DNA of 64,000 nt from Mesorhizobium amorphae CCNWGS0123 (GTDB lineage Bacteria; Pseudomonadota; Alphaproteobacteria; Rhizobiales; Rhizobiaceae): NCBI RefSeq assembly GCF_001686985.1, contig NZ_CP015318.1, positions 618,001 to 682,000 of the forward strand, read 5' to 3'. The notes beneath the pieces are model-generated. The model was not told where the DNA came from. It searched no databases and saw nothing but the letters and a program-made list of their open reading frames with translations. A program made the position numbers and the translations under genes. Below are positions 55,655-64,000 of the stretch, piece after piece (positions within the stretch are counted from its first letter, which is position 1; each line of letters opens with the position of its first letter).

Positions 55655-56011
55655 CTATGACCCCGGCACGTTGTAGATCGCGCGGACTTCGATCGTGCCG
55701 AGTTCAGCCAGCGGGATGTTGCCGGCGATCTCCAGCGCCTCGTCGAGATCCTTCGCTTCGATCATGACGAAACCGAGCAATTGCTCCTTGGTCTCAGTGA
55801 AGGGGCCGTCGGTGACCAGCCGCTTGCCCTTGCGCCGCCGCACCGACTTCGACGTCTTCACCGATTGCAGCGCCTGCGCGATGATCAGCTTGCCTTGCTG
55901 GTCCAACGACCTGTCATAGGCCAGCGAATCGGCGTCGAGCTTGGCTGACCGCTCGGCGGTGAGCGCATGGAGGTCTTTTTCCTCGCCATAGACCAGGCAG
56001 ACATATTTCAT
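55655..56011 (-). CDS. YCII-domain protein
   Basis: A 118-residue YCII-related protein of the larger kind often found with ECF sigma factors. It starts MKYVCLVYGEEKDLHAL and has VTDGPFTETKEQLLGFVMIEAKDLDEALEIAGNIP (given in overview), with the conserved Asp-Gly-Pro-Phe. No sigma factor is adjacent here. Its ATG overlaps the stop of the small membrane-protein gene by 4 bp, so the two form an operon. Confidence 0.85.
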   Translation of the reverse strand: MKYVCLVYGEEKDLHALTAERSAKLDADSLAYDRSLDQQGKLIIAQALQSVKTSKSVRRRKGKRLVTDGPFTETKEQLLGFVMIEAKDLDEALEIAGNIPLAELGTIEVRAIYNVPGS

Positions 56012-56235
56012 TTCCGGCTCCCTTGCAGTGACGAACCATAGGATGCGGCGGCGACGCTGTCAGCGGCGCCTTTGACTGCCGCCGCGTGATCGAGAAGGCA
56101 CGCCGCGACCGCGATGATCGCGACCGCCGCCAGCAGCCGGCCGAAACCGGAAGGCGGCGGATGCAGCCAGAAATCTTCCGGTCGCTCGGCCTTGCGGCCT
56201 GGCCTCTTCCATAGGGCGAAAAACAGGTTGTCCAT
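56008..56235 (-). CDS. Small membrane protein (75 aa)
   Basis: A protein with a polar, basic start (MDNLFFALWKRPGRKAERP), one membrane helix (LLAAVAIIAVAACLLDHAAA) and a small polar tail. GGAGG lies 6 bases before the ATG at 56235, and the stop overlaps the YCII gene by 4 bp. Both signs support a real gene. I do not recognise a family. Confidence 0.65.
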   Translation of the reverse strand: MDNLFFALWKRPGRKAERPEDFWLHPPPSGFGRLLAAVAIIAVAACLLDHAAAVKGAADSVAAASYGSSLQGSRK

Positions 56236-56446
56236 CTTGAGCCTCCATCCGGCCACGAACCCATGGCCGCCCGCAGGACGAGCGAGGCGAATGGAAGTCG
56301 ACATTTTTGCACGCGCATTTTCTCAGAATAATTTCGCCGCCCGACAATGCATGACGGCTCGCGGTGGTCTTCCGGCGCGCCGGCGCTATAGTCAGGAGGA
56401 ACGCCGCCGCCCGGCCGGCGCAACCACGACAATCAAGGAGGACTCC

Positions 56447-56872
56447 ATGGACCGCACAGCAAACGCCGTCTGGCAAGGCAATCTGAAAGAGGGCAAAGGC
56501 ACGCTCGACGCGCAGAGCGGGGCGCTCAAGGGCACGCCCTATTCGTTCAAGGCGCGCTTCGAAGACGAGAGCGGCAAATCCGGCACCAATCCGGAAGAGT
56601 TGATCGCCGCGGCTCATGCCGGCTGCTTCGCCATGCAGTTCTCGCATTTCCTGGCCGAGAACGGCACGCCCGCCGACCGAGTCGACGCCAAGGCGGTGGT
56701 AACGCTGGTTCCCGGTACGGGGATCACCGGTAGCGCTCTTACGGTGGTCGGCAAGGTGCCGGGCATCGATGCCGCGAAATTCCAGGAATTGGCCGAGAAG
56801 GCCAAGGCCGGCTGCCCGGTGTCGAAGGCGCTCGGCGCCATCAACGTATCGCTCGACGCCAAGCTCGGCTGA
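56447..56872 (+). CDS. OsmC family peroxiredoxin
   Basis: A 141-residue OsmC/Ohr fold protein. The two redox cysteines are in AAAHAGCFAMQFSHFL and KAGCPVSKALGAI, in the spacing of OsmC. These enzymes reduce organic hydroperoxides. AAGGAGG is 7 bases before the ATG. It diverges from the small membrane/YCII pair across about 210 bases and is convergent with yceH. Confidence 0.9.
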   Translation: MDRTANAVWQGNLKEGKGTLDAQSGALKGTPYSFKARFEDESGKSGTNPEELIAAAHAGCFAMQFSHFLAENGTPADRVDAKAVVTLVPGTGITGSALTVVGKVPGIDAAKFQELAEKAKAGCPVSKALGAINVSLDAKLG

Positions 56873-56926
56873 GACGAAGCCATCCCAAATCCGGCGCGCA
56901 TGGTCGGTCGCGCCGGGTTTTCCGTC

Positions 56927-57559
56927 CTAAGCGCCCAGCGCGTCGAGCCGGGCGCGAAGTGCTGCGACTTCCTGCTCCAATGCCTCCAGTCTCGCTTCCA
57001 GATCGGACGCAGGCATGGCCGGTGCGCTGCGCTGCGCCGTTAGGACTGCAATGTCTACCGGCCCGCCGAGCAGATGCACGTAGCGGTCCTCGCGCTGGCC
57101 TGGCCCGCGCGGGATTTCTTGGATCAGCGGCGGCCGGCGGCCGATCAGCATGTCGAGTTCACCGCGCAAATCCTCGATCGACGAAAACCGCGCCATGCGC
57201 TCGCTTCGCGCCAACAGCTCATATGCGGTCTGCGGCCCGCGCAGCAAGAGCAGGCCGACCAAGGCGGCCTGCGGCGTGGTCAGCGAGAACCGCTGCGCCA
57301 TCTGATGCTCATAGCGCTCCACGCGCGAACCGAACATCTGCCGCACCAGTCCCTTTTGCTCAAGCAGCTTCAGGGCCCGGTGCACCTCGGTCTGTTCGAG
57401 CGCCATCACCGGCTCGCGCGCCGTCTTCTGGTTGGCGGCGGCAAGTGCTGCATTGAGCGTCAGCGGATAGACATCCGGCGTCAGCTCCTTCTTTTCGATC
57501 AGGCAACCGAGCACGCGGGCCTCGGCGGGATTGAGGATGGGAAGGTCGGTGTCGGTCAT
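56927..57559 (-). CDS. yceH: YceH family protein (DUF480)
   Basis: A 210-residue protein of the DUF480/YceH family, made of two winged-helix domains: LNPAEARVLGCLIEKKELTP, VYPLTLNAALAAANQKTARE, then RGPQTAYELLARSERMARF. A coiled-coil tail (LEARLEALEQEVAALRARL) ends it. Its role is not established; the fold suggests nucleic-acid or protein binding. It is upstream of sdhB on the same strand. Confidence 0.88.
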   Translation of the reverse strand: MTDTDLPILNPAEARVLGCLIEKKELTPDVYPLTLNAALAAANQKTAREPVMALEQTEVHRALKLLEQKGLVRQMFGSRVERYEHQMAQRFSLTTPQAALVGLLLLRGPQTAYELLARSERMARFSSIEDLRGELDMLIGRRPPLIQEIPRGPGQREDRYVHLLGGPVDIAVLTAQRSAPAMPASDLEARLEALEQEVAALRARLDALGA

Positions 57560-57626
57560 GGGGTTGGCTACTTGCTGCTGGTTCTCGGCGCGGTGATTTT
57601 GACAGACATCAGAGCGCCGCGACAGG

Positions 57627-57657
57627 GCCGACCTCTCAAAGTCGGCAGGGCAGAGGG
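57627..57657. repeat. Partial copy of the palindromic repeat family
   Basis: GCCGAC (57627-57632) and GTCGGC (57641-57646) form a hairpin, followed by AGGGCAGAGGGGG. This GGCAGGGCAGAGGGGG piece also occurs in the element at 10621-10797, so this looks like half of an older copy, between sdhB and yceH. Confidence 0.4.
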
Positions 57658-57698
57658 GGCGCGAAGGATCGCCGCTTACGAGAGGAGGGGCCGAAAAC

Positions 57699-58478
57699 CT
57701 AAACCCGTCTCTCCACCATCATCTTCTTGATCTCGGCGATCGCCTTGGCCGGGTTCAGCCCCTTGGGGCAGGTCTGGGCGCAGTTCATGATGGTGTGGCA
57801 GCGATAGAGGCGGAACGGATCCTCGAGATTGTCGAGCCGGTCGCCCTTGGCCTCGTCGCGGCTATCGATCAGCCAGCGATAGGCCTGCAGCAGCGTCGCC
57901 GGACCGAGATAGCGCTCGCCGTTCCACCAGTAGCTCGGGCACGAGGTCGAGCAGCAGGCGCACAATATGCATTCGTAGAGCCCGTCGAGCTTCTCGCGAT
58001 CCTCATGGCTCTGCAGCCATTCCTTGGCCGGCTGTGGCGACACCGTCTTCAGCCACGGCTCGATCGAGGCGTGCTGGGCGTAGAAATTGGTGAGGTCGGG
58101 CACCAGGTCCTTGACCACCTGCATATGCGGCAGCGGGTAGACCTTGACCGCACCGGAAATGTCGTCGCAGCCCTTGGTGCAGGCCAGCGTGTTCGAGCCG
58201 TCGATGTTCATGGCGCAGGAGCCGCAAATGCCCTCGCGGCAGGAGCGGCGCAGCGTCAGCGTCGGATCGATCTTGTTCTTGATCCAAAGCAGCGCGTCGA
58301 GCACCATCGGCCCGCAATCGTCCATGTCGACGAAGTAGGTGTCGATGCGCGGGTTCTCGTCATCGTCCGGCGACCAGCGGTAGATCCGGTACTCGCGCAG
58401 ATTGGTGGCGCCCTCCGGCTTCGGCCAGGTCTTGCCCTGCTGGATCTTCGAGTTCTTCGGGAGCGTGAGTTCGACCAT
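57699..58478 (-). CDS. sdhB: Succinate dehydrogenase iron-sulfur subunit
   Basis: A 259-residue complex II subunit. Three cluster sites are complete: [15 protein letters not shown] with the later Cys of NTLAC for 2Fe-2[17 protein letters not shown] for 4Fe-4S, and [17 protein letters not shown] for 3Fe-4S. It passes electrons from SdhA to ubiquinone. The ATG at 58478 shares a base with the DUF3052 stop (TAATG). It is the last gene of the operon. Confidence 0.95.
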   Translation of the reverse strand: MVELTLPKNSKIQQGKTWPKPEGATNLREYRIYRWSPDDDENPRIDTYFVDMDDCGPMVLDALLWIKNKIDPTLTLRRSCREGICGSCAMNIDGSNTLACTKGCDDISGAVKVYPLPHMQVVKDLVPDLTNFYAQHASIEPWLKTVSPQPAKEWLQSHEDREKLDGLYECILCACCSTSCPSYWWNGERYLGPATLLQAYRWLIDSRDEAKGDRLDNLEDPFRLYRCHTIMNCAQTCPKGLNPAKAIAEIKKMMVERRV

Positions 58479-58912
58479 TACCTGCGGTCCTTTCGGATGA
58501 CGAGCTTCAGCCCGGACCAGATCTCGTTGACGGCGGCGACCTTGACGTCGACGAGGTCGCGCTTCAGTGCCTCGGCGCGAATGACGTCCTCGGTGACATC
58601 GGTCGGCACCTTCGATGCCTTCTTCGGCCACGAGACCCACACCATGCCGTCGCGCTTGATCGCCGTTTCGACATCGCCGAGCCGATCCTCGATCTCGGCG
58701 CGCTGCCGGGTGAAGGCGTGGACGGCGTCATACTTCAGGCTGCCCGAGATCGCCGACCATTCGGCCAGCCGGTCAACCTGGGCGAAATTGACGGCATCGG
58801 CCAATTCGTCGAGTTCCGGCGGCAGCGCGATGAAAGCGGCGACCATCCCGTCCTTCAGGCCGAGCTTGGCCGGAAGGGGCGTGTCGGAATATCCCGCTGC
58901 CGCCAGCGCCAT
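58478..58912 (-). CDS. DUF3052-like protein inside the sdh operon
   Basis: A 144-residue soluble protein. It starts with [20 protein letters not shown] and ends with the pattern [20 protein letters not shown] and [19 protein letters not shown], which I recognise as the DUF3052 type. Family function is unknown. It lies 2 bases after sdhA and shares the TAATG junction with sdhB, so it is made together with succinate dehydrogenase. That suggests a role in complex II assembly or control, an inference from position only. Confidence 0.78.
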   Translation of the reverse strand: MALAAAGYSDTPLPAKLGLKDGMVAAFIALPPELDELADAVNFAQVDRLAEWSAISGSLKYDAVHAFTRQRAEIEDRLGDVETAIKRDGMVWVSWPKKASKVPTDVTEDVIRAEALKRDLVDVKVAAVNEIWSGLKLVIRKDRR

Positions 58913-58914
58913 GG

Positions 58915-60753
58915 TCAGTACACCCTGGCCTTTGGCGCGATCTTGGCGAGGTTGATGCCGCCGTCCTTTTCCGCCAGCAGCGGTTCGGTATGCACCGGCC
59001 GATAGGAAAGCGTCACGTTGCCGTCTTCGCTTAGCCTCGAAAGCGTATGCTTGCGCCAGGTTGCATCGTCGCGCGCCGAGAAATCCTCGCGCGCATGCGC
59101 CCCGCGGCTCTCCTTGCGCGCCTCGGCGCCGTAGACCGTGGTGATGGCGTTGGCCATCAAATTCTCCAGCTCCAGCGTCTCGACCAGATCGGAGTTCCAG
59201 ATCATCGAGCGGTCGTACACCTTGATGTCCTTCAGCTCGCCCCAGATCTGCGAAATGCGCTTGCAGCCGTTCTCGAGCGACTCCTGGGTGCGGAACACCG
59301 CCGCGTCGTCCTGCATCGCTTTCTGCATCTTCTCGCGCAACACCGCCGTCGGCGTCGAGCCGTTGGCGTGGCGCAGCCGGTCGAAGCGGCCCATGATCTT
59401 CTCGACCGAGGCTTCGTTGGGCGCAGAGATCGCCGCCTTGCGGTCGATGACCTGGCCGGCGCGGATCGCCGCCGCGCGGCCGAACACCACCAGGTCGATC
59501 AGCGAGTTGGAGCCCAGCCGGTTGGCGCCGTGCACCGAGGCGCAGCCTGCCTCGCCGACCGCCATCAGGCCGGGCGACACCTTGTCCGGGCTCGTCGCCG
59601 TCGGATTGAGCACCTCGCCCCAGTAATTGGTCGGCACGCCGCCCATATTGTAGTGCACCGTCGGCAGCACCGGGATCGGCTCCTTGGTCAGGTCGACGCC
59701 GGCAAAGATCTTGGCCGATTCCGAAATGCCGGGCAGCCGCTCATGCAGCACCGCCGGATCGAGATGGTCGAGATGCAGGAAGATGTGGTCCTTGTTCTTG
59801 CCGACGCCGCGCCCTTCGCGGATCTCCAGCGTCATGCAGCGCGAAACCACGTCGCGCGAGGCAAGGTCCTTGGCCGACGGCGCGTAACGCTCCATGAAGC
59901 GCTCGCCCTCGGAGTTGACGAGATAGCCGCCCTCACCGCGCGCGCCTTCTGTGATCAGGCAGCCGGCGCCGTAGATGCCGGTCGGGTGGAACTGCACGAA
60001 CTCCATGTCCTGCAATGGCAGGCCTGCACGTGCGGCCATGCCGCCGCCGTCGCCGGTGCAGGTATGCGCCGACGTCGCCGAGAAATAGGCGCGGCCATAG
60101 CCGCCGGTTGCCAGCACCACCATCTTCGCTGAAAAGCGATGGATGGTGCCGTCGTCGAGGTTCCAGGCGACAACGCCGGTGCAGGTGCCGTCCGGCTCCA
60201 TGATCAGGTCGAGCGCGAAATACTCGATGAAGAACTGCGCGTTGTTCTTCAGCGACTGACCGTAGAGCGTGTGCAGGATGGCGTGGCCGGTGCGGTCGGC
60301 GGCGGCACAGGTGCGCTGCACCGGCGGGCCCTCGCCGAAATTCATCATGTGGCCGCCGAACGGCCGCTGGTAGATCTTGCCCTCTTCGGTACGCGAAAAC
60401 GGCACGCCGTAATGCTCGAGTTCGTAGACGGCGGCCGGTGCTTCGCGCACCAGATATTCCATGGCGTCCACATCGCCCAGCCAGTCCGATCCTTTGACGG
60501 TGTCGTACATGTGCCACTGCCAGGAGTCCGGCCCCATGTTGGACAGCGATGCGGCGATGCCGCCTTGCGCTGCCACTGTGTGCGAGCGGGTCGGGAACAC
60601 CTTGGTGATGCAGGCGGTGCGCAGCCCCTGCTCGGCCATGCCGAGCGTGGCGCGCAGGCCGGCACCGCCGGCGCCGACGACCACCACGTCGAACTTGTGG
60701 TCGACATAGGTATAGGCGGAAGCCGTGCTGGCGGCTTTTGCGTCCTTGGCCAA
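58915..60753 (-). CDS. sdhA: Succinate dehydrogenase flavoprotein subunit
   Basis: A 612-residue subunit. FAD loop [17 protein letters not shown]; the His that holds FAD covalently is in [15 protein letters not shown]; substrate residues lie in [20 protein letters not shown] and [19 protein letters not shown]. It oxidises succinate to fumarate. The start is a TTG at 60753 with GGAGG 6 bases upstream; it follows the sdhD stop by 2 bases. Confidence 0.96.
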   Translation of the reverse strand: MAKDAKAASTASAYTYVDHKFDVVVVGAGGAGLRATLGMAEQGLRTACITKVFPTRSHTVAAQGGIAASLSNMGPDSWQWHMYDTVKGSDWLGDVDAMEYLVREAPAAVYELEHYGVPFSRTEEGKIYQRPFGGHMMNFGEGPPVQRTCAAADRTGHAILHTLYGQSLKNNAQFFIEYFALDLIMEPDGTCTGVVAWNLDDGTIHRFSAKMVVLATGGYGRAYFSATSAHTCTGDGGGMAARAGLPLQDMEFVQFHPTGIYGAGCLITEGARGEGGYLVNSEGERFMERYAPSAKDLASRDVVSRCMTLEIREGRGVGKNKDHIFLHLDHLDPAVLHERLPGISESAKIFAGVDLTKEPIPVLPTVHYNMGGVPTNYWGEVLNPTATSPDKVSPGLMAVGEAGCASVHGANRLGSNSLIDLVVFGRAAAIRAGQVIDRKAAISAPNEASVEKIMGRFDRLRHANGSTPTAVLREKMQKAMQDDAAVFRTQESLENGCKRISQIWGELKDIKVYDRSMIWNSDLVETLELENLMANAITTVYGAEARKESRGAHAREDFSARDDATWRKHTLSRLSEDGNVTLSYRPVHTEPLLAEKDGGINLAKIAPKARVY

Positions 60754-60755
60754 CG

Positions 60756-61151
60756 TCAGCCTCCGAATGCCAGTTTGAGCAGGGCGAAGAGCGAGGCGAC
60801 GCCGACCGCTATGGAAAAGAATGTGTTGAGTGCGATGAGCGCCAGCTTCATGCCCTCGCCATGCACGTAATCCTCGATGATGACCTGCATGCCGAGCCGC
60901 ATATGGTAGAGCCCCGAGATCAGCACCAGCGCCAGGATCAGCGCCACGAACGGATTGGCGAGCGCTGCCCGCACCTCGGCATAGCCGGCGCCGTTGAGCG
61001 CGATCAGGAAGCCGACGAAGAACAGCGTCAGCGGGATGTTGGCGATTGCGGTAAGGCGCTGGCGCCAGAAATGCTCGGTGCCCTCGCGGGCCGAGCCAAG
61101 ACCACGGACCTTGGCCAGCGGCGTGCGCATATCGGTATTCTTGCCGCTCAT
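60756..61151 (-). CDS. sdhD: Succinate dehydrogenase membrane anchor subunit
   Basis: A 131-residue protein with three membrane helices (about 35-55, 67-85, 103-127). The His of [20 protein letters not shown] is in the position of the haem/quinone-site residues. It anchors SdhA-SdhB with SdhC. It is 2 bases after sdhC. Confidence 0.92.
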   Translation of the reverse strand: MSGKNTDMRTPLAKVRGLGSAREGTEHFWRQRLTAIANIPLTLFFVGFLIALNGAGYAEVRAALANPFVALILALVLISGLYHMRLGMQVIIEDYVHGEGMKLALIALNTFFSIAVGVASLFALLKLAFGG

Positions 61152-61153
61152 GG

Positions 61154-61573
61154 TCAGGCTCCCCGCGCCATGTAGCCGGCGATCCAGATCAGCAGCGTCA
61201 GCGCGATCGAACCGGCCAGCGTCGCCCAGGCGATCTTCGAGGCGGTGTGCTTCTCAAGCCCGGCGCCGGTGTCCCAGACCAAATGGCGCACGCCGCCCAG
61301 CATGTGGTGCACAAGCGCCCAAGTGTAGCCGAACAGCACCAGCCGTCCCAGCCACGAACCGAAGGCCCAGTTGACGAGATCGAAGGTGGCCTCGGTGCTC
61401 GCCGCAGCCATCAGCCAGAGCGCCACCAGCAGCGTGCCGAAATAGAGCGCGCCGCCGGTGATGCGATGGATGATCGACATCGTCATGGTGATCGGCGGCC
61501 GGTACACGGTCAGATGCGGCGACAGCGGCCGTTCACGTCTGGCAGTTGCGCGGGTGGCTGGTGATTTGCTCAT
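61154..61573 (-). CDS. sdhC: Succinate dehydrogenase cytochrome b556 subunit
   Basis: A 139-residue subunit with the signature [20 protein letters not shown], then SIIHRITGG, and the haem-ligand region [16 protein letters not shown]. Three membrane helices are visible. The ATG at 61573 has GGGGGAG just upstream; the longer frame to 61681 is not supported. It heads the operon sdhC-sdhD-sdhA-DUF3052-sdhB. Confidence 0.93.
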   Translation of the reverse strand: MSKSPATRATARRERPLSPHLTVYRPPITMTMSIIHRITGGALYFGTLLVALWLMAAASTEATFDLVNWAFGSWLGRLVLFGYTWALVHHMLGGVRHLVWDTGAGLEKHTASKIAWATLAGSIALTLLIWIAGYMARGA

Positions 61574-61653
61574 GGCTCCCCCAGTTCGGCGTCGCTCAAG
61601 CCCCAAGCGGAAAGCGGCATTGCCGCTTCCGGATGCGACTTCGGACAAGCGGT

Positions 61654-61681
61654 TTCTAATGCTCTTTTTGCACCGCGTCAA
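61654..61681 (-). promoter_or_regulatory. Possible sigma-70 promoter of the sdh operon
   Basis: The minus strand reads TTGACG, 16 bases, TTAGAA. The -35 is 5 of 6 and the -10 is fair. It lies about 80 bases before the sdhC ATG. Alphaproteobacterial promoters are loose, so this is tentative. Confidence 0.35.
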
Positions 61682-61809
61682 AGCCAGAAAATCGTTTTGG
61701 AAACGTCATTTAGTCTGACAAATCGGCAGTCTTTTGCTTCAATCGATTAGGGCACCGGCTCGAAGCCGGCGCAACGTTCGCTGCAGTGCGGTATACCTGT
61801 AGGATCGCA

Positions 61810-62172
61810 TTACCGTGTGCAGGTGAGCGGCGTCTTTCCGCCCTTCATGACCAGCGCGTCGCGCCCGTCGATCACGATTGCGTCATGTGCGATGCCGAAG
61901 CGGCTGTTCTGGTTGGCGGGCGAGGCCGGCAGATCCTCGATCGTGCCGTCGGGACCGATCACGCGCAGCGACGTGCCCAGGTTTTCGATGGTCATCCTGC
62001 CGCCGTCGGCGCAGTTGTAGGTGGCAGTGCGCGGCTGCGGCGCCGTCAGGTCGGTGGCCGTGGGGGCGGCGGCATTTCCAGCCTTCGGCGCGCTGTTTTG
62101 CGGCACGCAGGCCGCTACGGCCAAGAGCAGCAAAACCAACGGCGCCACCCGAAATGCCCGGCGTAACGCCAT
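61810..62172 (-). CDS. MliC-like lipoprotein
   Basis: A 120-residue lipoprotein with signal peptide and lipobox LAVAAC (Cys22 as lipid site). After an Ala/Pro linker, the mature domain begins TYNCADGGRMTIENLG and ends VMKGGKTPLTC, the Y-x-C ... L-T-C framework of membrane-bound C-type lysozyme inhibitors (MliC). Inhibition of lysozyme is a family inference; several usual MliC residues are changed. It stands alone upstream of the sdh operon. Confidence 0.7.
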   Translation of the reverse strand: MALRRAFRVAPLVLLLLAVAACVPQNSAPKAGNAAAPTATDLTAPQPRTATYNCADGGRMTIENLGTSLRVIGPDGTIEDLPASPANQNSRFGIAHDAIVIDGRDALVMKGGKTPLTCTR

Positions 62173-62351
62173 ATGCTGTCCTCCCGCGCGGCAAGCTAGC
62201 CACGATGCCTCGCCAGATCAAGGTCACCAGACCTTAGCCCCTGGGCCGGCGATGGTGCGGGCAAGCATGGCCGAAAGATGGCCGCCGACCGCCGGATATT
62301 AACCATGTTCATCAAGATCCTGCCCCGAAAGCCGTCGGGCTATTAACAAAG

Positions 62352-62367
62352 GTTAAGAAAAGGTTAA
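62352..62367. promoter_or_regulatory. CtrA binding site upstream of a secreted-protein gene
   Basis: The plus strand GTTAAGAAAAGGTTAA is the reverse of TTAA-N7-TTAAC, an exact CtrA consensus. A further TTAA lies just to the left (62343). The site is 55 bases before the secreted-protein ATG (plus strand) and 180 bases from the MliC-like gene (minus strand), so the former is the likelier target. Confidence 0.6.
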
Positions 62368-62421
62368 TTTCTGATTCGAACAGGCTCCGGACCAAAAAGG
62401 TCGTAGAAGATGGAGGACGCC

Positions 62422-62781
62422 ATGCGTTCGAATTCGGGCAGACTGCGCCTCGCGGCGCTCACGCTGGCGGTGATGTCCGTCGGCTTCGCGGCACCCGCAA
62501 TGGCATGGTCGCGCCACCATGATCGCGTCTATGCCGATTCCTTCGGCAATCTCGTCATCGACAGCGCCGCCGGCTACAAGCGCATCATCGTCGGCGAGGG
62601 CAAGCTAGCCAAGGAATTGTCCGACTACACCGGCGCCGGCCAGCCCGACGTGATCTATGAGAACGAATCGGACGATGTCTCGGACCATGGCTGCTACCAG
62701 CCACCGGTCTTCGTGAAGGGCCGCTCCTATATGTACGGCCTCTCCGACGGCGAGATGCCAAACCTCAGCCCTTGCCGCTGA
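62422..62781 (+). CDS. Secreted protein (119 aa), function unknown
   Basis: It has a basic start and a signal peptide (LAALTLAVMSVGFAAPAMA; cleavage near residue 28), then WSRHHDRVYADSFGNLVIDS and a C-terminal part with two cysteines (HGCYQPP and LSPCR) that may pair. GGAGG lies 5 bases before the ATG at 62422, so I prefer it to the ATG at 62410. It is convergent with the diguanylate cyclase gene and overlaps it by 17 bp. No family is recognised. Confidence 0.72.
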   Translation: MRSNSGRLRLAALTLAVMSVGFAAPAMAWSRHHDRVYADSFGNLVIDSAAGYKRIIVGEGKLAKELSDYTGAGQPDVIYENESDDVSDHGCYQPPVFVKGRSYMYGLSDGEMPNLSPCR

Positions 62782-63973
62782 CCTTGGACATCGCGCGGTC
62801 TTGCCGCGCGGCCGGTCCAGCCGAGACGCGCACGCAGTCGCGGCCGCTGCCCTTGGCCTGATACAGCGCCTCGTCGGCGCGCCGCAGCAGATCGGAAAAA
62901 TCCTCGCCCGCATCAAGCTCGGCGACGCCGAAGCTGGCGGTGCAGCGATGTTCGACCGGCAGGCTGTCGATCGGCAGCGCGCCGAAAGCGCTGCGCGCGC
63001 CTTCGGCGAACAGCCGCGCCGCGGCAAGATTGGTGCCCGGCAGTATGATGGCGAACTCCTCGCCGCCGATGCGGCCGGCGACGTGATGCTCGGCCGCCGC
63101 CTCGCGCAGGAAGCCGGCAAACGTCTCGATGACGCGGTCGCCGGCGGCGTGGCCGTAGCTGTCGTTGATGCTCTTGAAATGATCGAGATCGGCGATGACA
63201 AGCGCCACCGGAACGCCCTGGCGCACCGCGTCCTTCAGCGCGATCTCGGCATGGCGCTCGAAGCCGCCGCGGTTGAGCAGCCGCGACAGCGTGTCGGTCT
63301 CCGACTTCGACGTCGCTTCGGCCAGCACGTCGCGCACCAGGATCGCCAGCGCCAGCAGCGCCAGCGCGAAGCCGAACACCGTGCCAACCGATTGCGACAC
63401 CAACGCGTAGACGGTCTGCCCATAGGCTTGCGGATTGGCGCCCCAGCCGCCCAGGGCATGCGCGATGAACGGCTTCGAGGCGAATTGCGCGGCGCTGGCG
63501 GCCAGGACGGCCATCAGCAGGGCGTCGAGCCGCTCGCGCCTTTGCCTGGACGACCAGACGATGCCGAGGGCCGCGAACTGCATGGCTGCGTAGGGAAGCT
63601 GGTAGGCCATCATGCGGGTCAGCGAATGGCGCGGCAGATCCTGCACGAACCAGACCGCGACCGAAGCGACGGCCAGAAAGGCCAGCATCGGCGGCCAGGG
63701 CGGCGTCACACCGTATTTATGGGCCAACCCGCCATTGAAGGCGATGGTGGCGCCGAGGAACACGGCAAAGGCCGTGACAACCACCGGCCGGGCATTGTCG
63801 AAGGCCGGGATGCTGAATTCGATGGCGAAATAGGCCATGCCCAGCATGTAGCCGAACGCCAGCCAGCGCGCCGACACGCGGCCCACGTCGTGGATGGCGA
63901 TCATCATGAAGGCCGCCGCCAGCAGGCCGGCGACGAACAGATTGATAATCAGAATGAATTCGGCGCTGCCCAT
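62765..63973 (-). CDS. Membrane-bound diguanylate cyclase (GGDEF)
   Basis: A 402-residue protein. The N-terminal half has about seven membrane helices (residues 5-225). The GGDEF domain follows with LSRLLNRGGFERHAEIAL, IADLDHFKSINDSYGHAAGDRVIE and the active site RIGGEEFAIILPG, so it should make cyclic di-GMP. The usual allosteric R-x-x-D motif five residues before GGEEF is absent (AEHHVAG), so feedback inhibition is unlikely. The signal sensed by the membrane part is unknown. Confidence 0.9.
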   Translation of the reverse strand: MGSAEFILIINLFVAGLLAAAFMMIAIHDVGRVSARWLAFGYMLGMAYFAIEFSIPAFDNARPVVVTAFAVFLGATIAFNGGLAHKYGVTPPWPPMLAFLAVASVAVWFVQDLPRHSLTRMMAYQLPYAAMQFAALGIVWSSRQRRERLDALLMAVLAASAAQFASKPFIAHALGGWGANPQAYGQTVYALVSQSVGTVFGFALALLALAILVRDVLAEATSKSETDTLSRLLNRGGFERHAEIALKDAVRQGVPVALVIADLDHFKSINDSYGHAAGDRVIETFAGFLREAAAEHHVAGRIGGEEFAIILPGTNLAAARLFAEGARSAFGALPIDSLPVEHRCTASFGVAELDAGEDFSDLLRRADEALYQAKGSGRDCVRVSAGPAARQDRAMSKVSGKG

Positions 63974-64000
63974 GGTTCTTCATACCCCGCGGGACAGCAA

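Overview
The window reads as a piece of chromosome from a high-GC alphaproteobacterium of the order Hyphomicrobiales, most likely Mesorhizobium or a close relative. The pointers are a CenR-type response regulator, a Ros/MucR regulator, CtrA-type TTAA-N7-TTAAC sites, a Mic60-like protein inside a haem operon, an alphaproteobacterial glnK-amtB / ftsK-lolA-xthA order, and several palindromic intergenic repeats of the kind scattered through rhizobial genomes. Genus is an inference; no rRNA or tRNA gene was found. Genes are dense, mostly short operons with ATGA, TGATG or TAATG overlaps, and several genes use TTG or GTG starts behind good ribosome binding sites.

Layout. 0-5.8 kb: tail of an unidentified gene, then an iron-uptake operon (fhuC-exbB-exbD-tonB, minus strand) with an inverted repeat and a RirA-like box upstream, the remnant of an ABC exporter, a cysteine hydrolase, an LLM-type flavin oxidoreductase and an overlooked 51-residue membrane protein. 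6-12 kb: an SDR dehydrogenase and a complete BMP/nucleoside-type ABC importer whose genes are interrupted by a palindromic repeat. 12-20 kb: a fused enoyl-CoA hydratase/3-hydroxyacyl-CoA dehydrogenase and a ribose-type ABC importer led by a tautomerase and an SMP-30 lactonase. Its ATPase gene carries an in-frame 51-bp tandem duplication. 20-30 kb: a GAF histidine kinase/NarL regulator pair divergent from a glucoamylase-gnd-zwf-glucokinase set, followed by mucR and an aminotransferase. 30-42 kb: an MFS exporter, then hemC-hemD-mic60-hemY-terB (minus) divergent from tsaD-gpsA-YciI-EVE-methyltransferase (plus). 42-53 kb: regulators (LysR, DUF1127, CenR, a lone cyclic-nucleotide-binding domain), an L,D-transpeptidase, xthA, lolA, ftsK with a CtrA box, and tesB-glnK-amtB. 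53-64 kb: a UbiH-type hydroxylase, small stress and membrane proteins, YceH, the sdhC-sdhD-sdhA-DUF3052-sdhB operon, a MliC-like lipoprotein, a secreted protein behind a second CtrA box, and a diguanylate cyclase.

How it fits together. Most of the window is core metabolism and cell-envelope biology: haem synthesis, the TCA cycle and respiratory chain, nitrogen sensing, chromosome segregation, the oxidative pentose-phosphate route, and three nutrient importers. I found no prophage, transposase, CRISPR array or defence island. The most unusual items are the DUF3052 gene inside the succinate dehydrogenase operon, the glucan-to-6-phosphogluconate gene set, the tandem duplication in the sugar-ABC ATPase, the eroded ABC exporter, and the repeats placed inside operons.
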